The notes below the pieces were generated by a model, which was not told the DNA's origin, made no database searches, and saw only the letters and a program-made list of their open reading frames with translations. The translations under genes and the position numbers were made by a program. From Desulfobacteraceae bacterium (GTDB taxonomy: Bacteria; Desulfobacterota; Desulfobacteria; Desulfobacterales; ETH-SRB1), in contig DAOWEW010000103.1 in assembly GCA_030638305.1 (NCBI GenBank), positions 1 through 6,850 of the forward strand: DNA of 6,850 nucleotides, in the 5' to 3' direction. Below are positions 1 through 6,850 of this stretch, one piece after another; positions within the stretch are counted from its first letter, which is position 1, and every line of letters starts with the position of its first letter.

Positions 1-9
1 GTTGTAATA

Positions 10-121
10 ACTATGAATTCTCACTTTTTATGGTTCGTAAAAACATCAAATTACAGCCTTAAAAAATAGTTATATTCTCGTTTACTCACGACGCAAGAGA
101 GTAAGTGGTTGAATTCATAGT
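10..121. repeat. 11-bp inverted repeat with arms 90 bp apart, enclosing a small hairpin
   Basis: ACTATGAATTC at 10-20 is the exact reverse complement of GAATTCATAGT at 111-121. Between them lies a shorter inverted pair, TTACTC (82-87) and GAGTAA (99-104), with an 11-nt loop. Matching terminal repeats on a 112-bp non-coding segment could mark a miniature transposable element. However, the flanking bases (TAATA on the left, AAAAG on the right) show no target-site duplication. An 11-bp arm that includes a GAATTC palindrome could also arise by chance in A/T-rich DNA. Confidence 0.35.
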
Positions 122-147
122 AAAAGCCAAGAGCGGACACTTGCGTC

Positions 148-187
148 ATTTAACGATTAACATAACATGTTGATATTTAACGATTAA
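148..187. repeat. Symmetric element: two 13-bp direct repeats flanking an 8-bp palindrome
   Basis: The 13-mer ATTTAACGATTAA occurs at 148-160 and again, identically, at 175-187. Exactly between them, with a 3-bp spacer on each side, sits the palindrome AACATGTT (164-171). A partial third copy, ATTTAAC, lies at 234-240, and TCATTTAAC is shared by 146-154 and 232-240. The repeat period is 27 bp, which is not a whole number of helical turns. The layout resembles a regulatory protein-binding site, but no regulator is identified and the role is inferred from position about 185 bp upstream of recD. Confidence 0.4.
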
Positions 188-371
188 TCCCACATCATAT
201 AAATATATACTCAATATTATCAGATAGATACTCATTTAACTTTTTTGTATTGCACCCTTTCAGTATAACAACTATTCCGGTAACAGGTATCCGTGGCACA
301 AAAAAAGTCCTGATACCGGCAGCTTCAAGGACGGCGCCATCACAATTTCCTGGTCATGGATGTGGTAAAAT

Positions 372-2249
372 ATGAATAAAAACAACCTGGCAAGATTACA
401 TCAGGCAGGCATACTAACTGATATAGACATGCATTTTGCAAGGTTTATGACGGATCTTGCAGGCAGCAGTTGTCAGGAGGTATTTCTTGGAGCAGGTCTT
501 GTAAGCAATGTTACAGGCAAGGGAAATGTGTGTCTTGACCTTGCATCATTTGCAGGTAGGATGCTGCTTGACAAAGATGAGGCAAGAAAGGCTGTTATAT
601 GTCCCGGGCTTTCTGTATGGAAAGACAATTTAATGTCAACCAAAATTGTCGGAAGACCGGGAGATCTTTGCCCTCTTATACTTGATAAAGGAAACAGACT
701 TTATCTTTATCGCTACTGGGAGTATGAAAAAAAACTTTCTGATTCTATAAAGCAACGTGCCAAAGAGGATATCAGCGGCTTAAATTTATCGCTTATAAAA
801 GACAGTCTGAAGAGGCTTTTCCCTGAAAGAATGAATGGCGATATTAACTGGCAAAAGATTGCCGCCATAATTTCGGCTTTTAAGAAGTTCTGCGTTATTT
901 CCGGAGGCCCTGGAACAGGCAAAACCACAACTGTTGCAAAGATCCTGACGCTTTTATTAGAGCAGGCAGGTAAAGAAAAAAACCTTAGAATTTTTCTTGC
1001 AGCTCCAACGGGAAAAGCTGCGGCCAGGTTAAGCGAGTCCATCGAAAACATTAAAAAAAAGCTGGACTGCAAAGATCATATCAAAGCAGCTATACCGACA
1101 AAAGCTTTTACAATTCACAGGCTTCTGAAAACTATTATTGGCTCTCCTTTTTTCCATCATAATCCTGAGAATCCTCTTTCCGCTGATATCGTTGTGGTAG
1201 ATGAAGCCTCAATGGTGGATCTGCCCTTAATGTCAAAACTTATCCAGGCTGTCCCGATTGATGCAAGGCTTATACTGATAGGAGACAGCGATCAGCTTGC
1301 ATCCGTGGATCCCGGTTCAGTGCTTGGCGATATTTGCGGCAGCAACCATGTTCGTGGATTTACAGCAAATTTTGTTAATAAAGTTGAAGAATTAACAGAT
1401 AAAAAATCTGCGGGTTTTATCAAAGAATATAAAGACATAAAGGTTTTACATGACTGCATTGTTATTTTGAAAAAAAATTATAGATTCGCTGACGGCAGTG
1501 GAATCGGCGGATTAAGCCAGGCTGTGAAGCCCGGAGATGTTGATAAGGCTTTAAGTTTGCTGAAAAATGAGAATAACAAAAGTATAATATTTGAAGAAAT
1601 ACTGTCAGTTGATAATTTTAAACGAATTCTTGCGGATAAAGCTATTGAGTGGTATTCGGAATATCTCAAAACTGATGATCCTGCTATTGCGCTTGAACTT
1701 TTTAATCGCTTTAAAATATTGTGTGCTGTAAAGACAGGGCAATTCGGGGTCTATGCAGTAAATGCAATTATCGAACAGATATTGAGCCGTGAAAATCTGA
1801 TACAGACTGAAAATTTATGGTATAAAGGCCGGCCGGTTCTCATAATCAGCAATGACTATAAACTCGGCCTTTTTAACGGGGATATCGGTATAACAATGCC
1901 GATCCCCGGTTCCGGCAGCAATGATATGTATGTATTTTTCCCTGGAACTTCCGGAGAATTGAGACATTTTTTGCCTTACAGATTACCCCGGCATGAAACA
2001 GTTTATGCAATGACAGTTCACAAGAGTCAGGGATCCGAGTTTGAAAACGTTTATCTTGTTTTGCCGGACAAGGATTATTCCGTACTTTCCAGGGAACTTA
2101 TTTATACAGCTATCACAAGGGCCGGTCAGAGTGTAACAATATTGGGCAAAGAAAAAGTTTTAAGAACTGCGATATCCAGGGTAATTAAGCGCAAGTCCGG
2201 TCTTCATGATTCTCTCTGGGAAAAAATTATGAGATCGAAACAAATTTGA
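372..2249 (+). CDS. recD: RecBCD enzyme subunit RecD (exodeoxyribonuclease V alpha chain)
   Basis: This 625-residue protein is a superfamily 1B helicase and would be the 5'-3' motor of RecBCD, the complex that unwinds and degrades double-stranded DNA ends before RecA-dependent repair. Visible motifs are Walker A GGPGTGKTTT (178-187), motif Ia APTGKAAARL (211-220), Walker B VVDEASMVD (275-283), motif III GDSDQLASVDPG (304-315), motif IV NYRF (369-372), motif V-like MTVHKSQGSEF (547-557) and motif VI-like YTAITRA (578-584). Length and the RecD1-type N-terminal domain (GAGLVS..GNVCLDL, about 40-57) match RecBCD RecD. The helix-hairpin-helix N-terminus of stand-alone RecD2 is absent. The ATG at 372 follows an in-frame TAA (366-368), so the start cannot lie further upstream, although the Shine-Dalgarno is weak. 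Codon use is more A/T-rich than in the kinases. recB and recC are not adjacent. Confidence 0.93.
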   Translation: MNKNNLARLHQAGILTDIDMHFARFMTDLAGSSCQEVFLGAGLVSNVTGKGNVCLDLASFAGRMLLDKDEARKAVICPGLSVWKDNLMSTKIVGRPGDLCPLILDKGNRLYLYRYWEYEKKLSDSIKQRAKEDISGLNLSLIKDSLKRLFPERMNGDINWQKIAAIISAFKKFCVISGGPGTGKTTTVAKILTLLLEQAGKEKNLRIFLAAPTGKAAARLSESIENIKKKLDCKDHIKAAIPTKAFTIHRLLKTIIGSPFFHHNPENPLSADIVVVDEASMVDLPLMSKLIQAVPIDARLILIGDSDQLASVDPGSVLGDICGSNHVRGFTANFVNKVEELTDKKSAGFIKEYKDIKVLHDCIVILKKNYRFADGSGIGGLSQAVKPGDVDKALSLLKNENNKSIIFEEILSVDNFKRILADKAIEWYSEYLKTDDPAIALELFNRFKILCAVKTGQFGVYAVNAIIEQILSRENLIQTENLWYKGRPVLIISNDYKLGLFNGDIGITMPIPGSGSNDMYVFFPGTSGELRHFLPYRLPRHETVYAMTVHKSQGSEFENVYLVLPDKDYSVLSRELIYTAITRAGQSVTILGKEKVLRTAISRVIKRKSGLHDSLWEKIMRSKQI

Positions 2250-2296
2250 CCCAAATCTGTGCGCCTACTTGGGGAAGTTATTTTGTCCACGTTCCT

Positions 2297-2303
2297 AAAG
2301 GGG
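2297..2303 (+). promoter_or_regulatory. Ribosome binding site deciding the kinase start
   Basis: AAAGGGG lies 9 nt before the ATG at 2313 and is a clear purine-rich Shine-Dalgarno. The frame could be extended to a GTG at 2259, but that codon sits only 10 nt after the recD stop with no comparable purine run in front of it, and the 18 added residues do not resemble any domain. The ATG at 2313 is therefore preferred. Confidence 0.75.
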
Positions 2304-2312
2304 ATAAACCAT

Positions 2313-5120
2313 ATGAGTAAACAAAAGAAAGTCCGTCGTGCGGCGGGCTATGCACGCAGCCTGATTGAGGCAAGCCTTGACCCGCTGGTAACCATCGGGC
2401 CTGATGGAAGGATTACCGATGTCAATAGCTCCACGGAGAAAGTCACGGGCAGGACGCGACAGGAACTGATCTACTCGGATTTTTGCGATTACTTTACTGA
2501 GCCGGAAGAAGCAAAAAGGGGTTACAAACAAGTATTTGATAAAGGCGGTGTTAGAAACTACCCATTGGAGATAACCCATAAGAATGGCAAAATAACGCCT
2601 GTGTTGTACAACGCATCCGTGTACAAAGATGAGTCAGGCAAGGTTATCGGCGTATTTGCCGCGGCAAGGGATGTGACTGAGCTCAAGCGGGCTGAGAAGA
2701 AAATCAGATCTGTTCTTGAATTCAACGAGACATTGATTACAGCCTCTCCAGTGGGGGTTTTCACGTATGATGATTCAGGGCAGTGCACTTTTGTAAATGA
2801 CGCTGGCTGTCGCATAATCGGAGCAAGCTGTGAACAGGCGCTGGACCTGAACTTTCGTGAAAACGAAGCTTGGGAAAAAAGCGGGCTCATTCAGGCGGCG
2901 GAAAAAGCCCTTGCAACGGGAGACCCCCAAGAGGTCGAGATTTACATGGTCACAACCTTTGAAAAAGAGGTGTATCTGAAATGCCGTACAGCGGCGTTTT
3001 CGTCCGGCGGCAAACAACACCTCTTGTTGATCATTACCGATATCACAAAACAAAAGATGACAGAAAACGAGCTTCGAGAAGCCATGGCAGTTGCCGAAGC
3101 AGCCAACCGCGCCAAGAGCGAGTTTTTGGCCAACATGAGCCATGAAATCCGCACCCCCATGAACGCTATTTTAGGCTTTTCCGATCTGCTTCTTGAAGAA
3201 GAGTTGACAGAAGAGCAGCGGGAAGCAGTGCAAACCGTCAGGAATAGCGGTGAAAGCCTGCTAAATCTCATTAACGATATCCTTGATCTTTCCAAGGTGG
3301 AAAGCAGCAATCTGGAGCTTGAAACCATTCCTTTTAACGTGGAAAACCTGATGCTGGATATCGGAGAACTGATGATAGCCAACATAGGTGAAAAACCGAT
3401 TGAGATCAACTGCAATATAGGAGATATACACACCAGCCTGACAGGGGATCCAACACGTTTGAGGCAGATCATGACGAACCTGGTCGGAAATGCCATAAAA
3501 TTTACGGAACAGGGCGAGATAGTAATAGAAGTTAAAGATGCAAAATCAGAAGCACAAAATGAAAAAGGCGGAGACAATGATGAAGTAGAACTCCTTTTTT
3601 CTGTAACAGACACAGGGATCGGGATTCCAAAGGACAAACTGGGGACCATTTTCGAATCATTCAAACAGGCGGACGGAAGCACTACGAGAAAGTATGGCGG
3701 CAGCGGTCTGGGGCTGACTATCTCCAGAAAACTCGCCCGGTTGATGGGTGGAGACATGTGGGTGGAAAGCGGTCATCTATGGAGCACTTTCTACTTTACC
3801 GCCAAATTCAAGAAAGATCCGAAAGCTGCCGAAGAAATTCATCCTGTTCACGTGAGCCAACTGGAAGGCAAGTCCATTCTAATTGTGGACGATAATAAAA
3901 CAGCGCTAAAAATCGTATCAAACATTGTCAAAAGAATAGGGATGGTGCCTGTTACGGCCAGCAGTGGGGAAGAAGCATTATCAGTCATTAGTCATTCGTC
4001 ATTGGCTACTATTTCCGCCGACGAATCTTCTACAACCGGCCAAACCGCCTCACCTGAAATTGCCATCCTGGATATCATAATGCCAGGGATGTCGGGTCAT
4101 GAACTATCAAGAAAAATATCTGGGCTGACCGGTGGGAAAACAAAGATGATAGCCCTTTCGTCCAACGTCATTCTGGGTTCCGACGCGGAAACTGAAAAAT
4201 CAGGTTTTACCGGTTTTGTGCCCAAGCCTGTGCGCCGCCAGGTTTTGATAAACATGATCAGAACGGTCCTGGGAATAGGAGAAAAACAACCAAAGAGTAT
4301 CGTAACCCAGCGCAGGGTCAAGGAAATTATTGCCCATGATGTGAGAATCCTTTACGCTGAGGATAACCCGGTCAACCAGAAATTAGGCAAAAAGATATTC
4401 GAGCGAATGGGCTACAACAAAATCGAGATTGCCCCGGATGGCTTAGAGGCAGTGAAGATGGTTACGGAAAAAGGCCCTTTTGACATCATCTTCATGGATA
4501 TCCAGATGCCGAATATGAGTGGTATAGAAGCAACAAAGGAGATTAGAAGATGGGAAAGCGGGCACATGCCAATCGTTGCCCTTACCGCCAATGCCATGAA
4601 GGGAGACAGGGAAAAGTATCTTGAGGCCGGCATGGATGAATATCTCTCCAAACCATTCAAGCGCGACGAAATTCAAAGGACAATCAGAGATTTGGTGGCT
4701 GGAGTTGAGGTCGCCTCGGAAGTGCCGGACGAAATAAAGATACTTGTTGTCGAGGATGAAGAAAACATGCGCAAATCAACAATCCGCCTTCTCAAAAGGG
4801 AAATGTCTGCCGCAAAGGTAATGGGTGCCATAAATGGTATAGACGCCTGCGCCAAGCTGGGAAGTTTTATGCCTGACCTGATACTCGCTGACATCAGAAT
4901 GCCACGCATGGACGGTGTGGAATTCGTGCGCTATGTCCGCAATACCGAACGATATGCCCGGACCAAGATTATAGGGATGACAGCTCTGCACAAAGACGAC
5001 CCTCGTGTTACTGCTTTTAGAGAGGCAGGCGTGGAAAACCTTCTTTCCAAACCTTTCGAGAATCATGAGCTAATCTCGGCAATAAAGCAGGCGTATCAGG
5101 GGCAGTTGAGTGGTCGTTAG
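2313..5120 (+). CDS. Soluble hybrid sensor histidine kinase, PAS-PAS-HisKA-HATPase-REC-REC-REC
   Basis: The 935-residue product has no signal peptide or membrane segment, so it probably senses a cytoplasmic cue. Domains in order: PAS/PAC 1 (about 14-125), PAS 2 (about 131-248), a short coiled linker, HisKA with the H-box SHEIRTP (phospho-acceptor His277), and a HATPase with N-box Asn389/Asn393, G1 DTGIGI (433-438) and G2 GSGLGL (463-468). Three receivers follow: REC1 (about 520-655; Asp526/527, Asp587, Lys638), REC2 (about 676-795; Glu683/Asp684, Asp729, Thr758, Lys780) and REC3 (about 808-928; Glu814/Asp815, Asp860, Thr890, Lys913). All three keep the acidic pocket, phospho-acceptor Asp and Lys. 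Oddities are a degenerate glycine box after the G2 box (484-493) and a Ser/Thr-rich insertion in REC1 (about 561-580). There is no HPt or output domain. The gene lies 63 bp after recD on the same strand; the sensed signal is unknown. Confidence 0.93.
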   Translation: MSKQKKVRRAAGYARSLIEASLDPLVTIGPDGRITDVNSSTEKVTGRTRQELIYSDFCDYFTEPEEAKRGYKQVFDKGGVRNYPLEITHKNGKITPVLYNASVYKDESGKVIGVFAAARDVTELKRAEKKIRSVLEFNETLITASPVGVFTYDDSGQCTFVNDAGCRIIGASCEQALDLNFRENEAWEKSGLIQAAEKALATGDPQEVEIYMVTTFEKEVYLKCRTAAFSSGGKQHLLLIITDITKQKMTENELREAMAVAEAANRAKSEFLANMSHEIRTPMNAILGFSDLLLEEELTEEQREAVQTVRNSGESLLNLINDILDLSKVESSNLELETIPFNVENLMLDIGELMIANIGEKPIEINCNIGDIHTSLTGDPTRLRQIMTNLVGNAIKFTEQGEIVIEVKDAKSEAQNEKGGDNDEVELLFSVTDTGIGIPKDKLGTIFESFKQADGSTTRKYGGSGLGLTISRKLARLMGGDMWVESGHLWSTFYFTAKFKKDPKAAEEIHPVHVSQLEGKSILIVDDNKTALKIVSNIVKRIGMVPVTASSGEEALSVISHSSLATISADESSTTGQTASPEIAILDIIMPGMSGHELSRKISGLTGGKTKMIALSSNVILGSDAETEKSGFTGFVPKPVRRQVLINMIRTVLGIGEKQPKSIVTQRRVKEIIAHDVRILYAEDNPVNQKLGKKIFERMGYNKIEIAPDGLEAVKMVTEKGPFDIIFMDIQMPNMSGIEATKEIRRWESGHMPIVALTANAMKGDREKYLEAGMDEYLSKPFKRDEIQRTIRDLVAGVEVASEVPDEIKILVVEDEENMRKSTIRLLKREMSAAKVMGAINGIDACAKLGSFMPDLILADIRMPRMDGVEFVRYVRNTERYARTKIIGMTALHKDDPRVTAFREAGVENLLSKPFENHELISAIKQAYQGQLSGR
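3984..4004 (+). repeat. Three tandem GTCATTN heptamers inside the kinase gene
   Basis: Three perfect GTCATT hexamers, each followed by a different base, run in tandem: GTCATTA (3984-3990), GTCATTC (3991-3997) and GTCATTG (3998-4004). Because the unit is seven bases, each copy is read in a different frame, and three copies (21 bp) keep the downstream frame open. They encode part of a Ser-rich stretch inside the first receiver domain. Confidence 0.85.
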
Positions 5121-5142
5121 GAACGTAGGGGAGGCGGGCGGT

Positions 5143-6850
5143 TCAATCCTGCCTGGCAGCAGCATCGTCCGGAATCCATCGGGCTATCGTCTCTCCAAGT
5201 TTGCCCGGCCGGATCGGCTTGGTCAAATAATCATCCATACCGGCCTTTAGACACATCTCCCTGTCACCCTCCATGGCATGGGCAGTTATGGCAATGATCG
5301 GAATATGTTTCGATTGAGCTGTGAGCTCCTCCCGTCTCCTGATTTCTTTGGTCGCTTCCAATCCGTCCATCTCCGGCATCTGCACATCCATAAGCACTAT
5401 GTCGTAAGGGGTTGTCTCAAGTGCTTTGAGCGCTTCTGCGCCATTGACAGCCACATCTGCGTGATAGCCGAGCTTTTCGAGAACTTTCAACGCGATTTTC
5501 CGGTTAACAATGTTATCTTCGGCCAGCAGAATGCGGGTCTTTTGCTTGCTTTTTTCTGCAACTGTGTGTTGGGTGATGATTCTGTCCGGTGAGGCCTGAT
5601 CCGATAATGTCCGGTCCGATAAGGTCCGGTCCGAGGGCTTACGGACAGGGAGCTGCTTATTCAAACAAACCGTAAACCGGAACGTGGCGCCCTCGCCCTC
5701 TTTGCTTTCCACGCCGATCTGCCCACCCATCATTTCGCAAAGCTGTTTTGAAATAGTCAAACCCAGGCCGGTTCCGCCGAATTTGCGTGTAGCAGTAGAA
5801 TCTGCCTGGGTAAAGGCATCAAACAAACTATCAAGTTTGTCCGCGGGTATCCCGCAGCCTGTGTCTTTCACAACAAAACGGATCGTGACCATGTTGTTAT
5901 CCTCATTATCAAGGATCACATGCAGGGCCACCTCGCCTTGTGCCGTGAATTTAATCGCATTTCCGATCAGGTTGGTTATTATCTGTCGAAGCCGCTTGGG
6001 ATCTCCTTGCAACAACGCAGGGACTTCCGGTTCTACCAGGCAGGTTATCTCCAGACCTTTTTCATGTGCACGTACTGCCAGCACATCAATCATATCTTCA
6101 AGGGTCATACGAAGATCAAAATCAAGCATTCCCAATTCAAACTTCCCGGCCTCTATCCTGGAAAAATCAAGAATATCGTTGATGATTGCCAGCAGCGAAT
6201 CCCCACTGTTTTTAATGGTCTTTGCATATTCTAACTGCTCTGAAGTCAATGCCGTATCAAGCAACAGGTCTGTCATGCCTATAACGCCATTCATAGGTGT
6301 CCGGATCTCATGGCTCATGTTGGCCAGGAAATCACTCTTGGCTGTATTGGCTGCCTGTGCCTCTACCGCCAGTTGGTTAGCACGATTAACCGCGTCTTTA
6401 AGCTTTTTATTAGTCTCGGATAGTGCCTTCTGGGCGGCTTTGCGATCCGCAATCTCCAACTCCTTTGCCTTGTTTGCATCTTCTATATCCACTGCAATAT
6501 TCATTATCGCAAGTTTCTGCTGTTCACTCTCGGCAACCTTTTTGTCCAGTTCCGCAGTTCTCTTTTTTACCATCTCCTCAAGATTTTTGCTGTAATCTTC
6601 CAGCTCTTTTCCTGATTCTTTGAGATTGGCTGTCATCTCATCAAAAGCTCTTGAGAGTTGTCCGATCTCATCGTTTGCGCTGGTGCCTACCTTGTAATTC
6701 AGATTACCTTTTATAATCTCTTTGGTTCCGCGGCGCAATCTCATGATCGGCCCTGTTATGGTTCCGGATATGACGATGGAAGCCATGATGCCTACAACAA
6801 AAAGAAAAACAAAAATCAACAACATTTTCTGCGTCAATCGCACAACAGGA
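5143..6850 (-). CDS. Membrane-anchored hybrid sensor histidine kinase, TM-HAMP-HisKA-HATPase-REC (N-terminus outside window)
   Basis: The reading frame enters from the right edge and ends at a TGA (5145-5143). The GTG at 6843-6841 is not a credible start, because the frame stays open to the edge and the visible part begins at a second transmembrane helix. Numbering from that GTG: transmembrane helix 7-27, HAMP about 28-80, a long coiled coil about 75-165, HisKA with SHEIRTP (His178), HATPase with Asn291/Asn295, G1 DTGCGI (327-332), GTGLGL (357-362) and GEGATF (383-388), then a receiver about 436-556 with Glu442/Asp443, phospho-acceptor Asp486, Thr520 and Lys542. All catalytic residues are intact. 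The missing N-terminus probably holds a first membrane helix and an extracytoplasmic sensor domain. The HATPase-REC linker contains a pentapeptide repeat. No HPt or output domain follows. It converges on the other kinase with a 22-bp gap. Confidence 0.92.
   Translation of the reverse strand, partial: PVVRLTQKMLLIFVFLFVVGIMASIVISGTITGPIMRLRRGTKEIIKGNLNYKVGTSANDEIGQLSRAFDEMTANLKESGKELEDYSKNLEEMVKKRTAELDKKVAESEQQKLAIMNIAVDIEDANKAKELEIADRKAAQKALSETNKKLKDAVNRANQLAVEAQAANTAKSDFLANMSHEIRTPMNGVIGMTDLLLDTALTSEQLEYAKTIKNSGDSLLAIINDILDFSRIEAGKFELGMLDFDLRMTLEDMIDVLAVRAHEKGLEITCLVEPEVPALLQGDPKRLRQIITNLIGNAIKFTAQGEVALHVILDNEDNNMVTIRFVVKDTGCGIPADKLDSLFDAFTQADSTATRKFGGTGLGLTISKQLCEMMGGQIGVESKEGEGATFRFTVCLNKQLPVRKPSDRTLSDRTLSDQASPDRIITQHTVAEKSKQKTRILLAEDNIVNRKIALKVLEKLGYHADVAVNGAEALKALETTPYDIVLMDVQMPEMDGLEATKEIRRREELTAQSKHIPIIAITAHAMEGDREMCLKAGMDDYLTKPIRPGKLGETIARWIPDDAAARQD
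5575..5634 (-). repeat. 15-bp tandem repeat encoding SDRTL-type pentapeptides
   Basis: Read on the minus strand, four consecutive 15-bp units encode SDRTL (5634-5620), SDRTL (5619-5605), SDQAS (5604-5590) and PDRII (5589-5575). The first two units differ by one base, the third is clearly related, and the fourth shares only its first half. The array sits in the linker between the ATPase domain and the receiver, where length is usually tolerant. It looks like an in-frame duplication that has decayed from one end. Confidence 0.8.

Larger units (their letters stand above)
1..371. other. A/T-rich intergenic region upstream of recD
   Basis: No gene of convincing length or codon pattern is visible on either strand. 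The first 240 bases or so are strongly A/T-rich, and the last 90 are closer to coding composition. The region holds a widely spaced inverted repeat (10-20 with 111-121), a small inner hairpin TTACTC/GAGTAA (82-87 with 99-104), a symmetric repeat element (148-187), a further partial repeat copy ATTTAAC (234-240), and a start-less open frame at 240-368. I could not find a sigma-70 promoter with both boxes at good spacing, so the recD promoter is not assigned. Confidence 0.6.

Noticed and set aside
245..269. Possible sigma-70 promoter TTGTAT ... TATAAC before recD
   Set aside because: The spacer is only 13 bp, too short for a functional sigma-70 promoter.
294..310. Possible sigma-54 promoter at TGGCAC
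   Set aside because: The -24 element resembles consensus, but the required TTGC-type -12 element is absent at the correct spacing.
2250..2273. Hairpin CCCAA/TTGGG just after recD as a terminator
   Set aside because: The stem is only 5 bp with a 14-nt loop and no T-run follows, so it does not qualify as an intrinsic terminator.
2259..2312. GTG-initiated 18-residue N-terminal extension of the first kinase
   Set aside because: It lacks a purine-rich ribosome binding site, while AAAGGGG sits 9 nt before the ATG at 2313. The extra residues match no domain.
5149..5159. CTGCCTGGCAG palindrome near the convergent gene ends as a bidirectional terminator
   Set aside because: It lies inside the minus-strand coding sequence, has a single central base with no loop, and has no adjacent T-run.
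5684..6595. Long plus-strand open frame of about 300 codons opposite the second kinase
   Set aside because: It is antisense to a gene with complete kinase domains, is Ser-rich and low in complexity, and resembles no protein family. A similar shadow lies opposite the first kinase at 2942-3757.
6841..6843. GTG as the true start of the minus-strand kinase
   Set aside because: The frame stays open to the window edge, and the protein would begin at what looks like a second transmembrane helix followed by HAMP, so the gene is truncated by the window.

Overview
The window contains three protein-coding genes: a complete recD (+), a complete soluble hybrid sensor histidine kinase (+), and the C-terminal part of a membrane-anchored hybrid sensor histidine kinase (-) that runs off the right edge. 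No RNA genes, CRISPR arrays, insertion sequences or phage genes were found. The source looks like a Gram-negative bacterium. RecD of the RecBCD type together with multi-receiver PAS hybrid kinases suits a Desulfobacterota (deltaproteobacterial) or similar environmental lineage, but this is inferred from gene style and no marker gene settles it.

Layout. Positions 1-371 are A/T-rich and hold no convincing gene. They carry an 11-bp inverted repeat with widely spaced arms (10-20 and 111-121), a symmetric 40-bp element made of two identical 13-mers around a palindrome (148-187), and a start-less open frame (240-368) that ends three bases before recD. recD occupies 372-2249. A 63-bp gap with a good Shine-Dalgarno sequence leads to the first kinase (2313-5120), arranged PAS-PAS-HisKA-HATPase-REC-REC-REC. 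It ends 22 bp from the end of the convergent second kinase (5143-6850, partial), arranged TM-HAMP-coiled coil-HisKA-HATPase-REC.

Function. RecD would be the 5'-3' motor of the RecBCD end-resection machine, but neither recB nor recC lies beside it here. The two kinases are phosphorelay proteins: a sensory input drives autophosphorylation of a conserved His, and phosphate passes to Asp residues in fused receivers. Neither has an HPt or output domain in the visible sequence, so their partners must be encoded elsewhere. Nothing suggests that RecD and the kinases work together.

I did not find a convincing new biological system. The points most worth a second look are short repeat expansions inside both kinases (a GTCATTN heptamer array in the first receiver of one, a 15-bp/pentapeptide array in the linker of the other), a degenerate glycine box in the first kinase, and the structured A/T-rich region upstream of recD.
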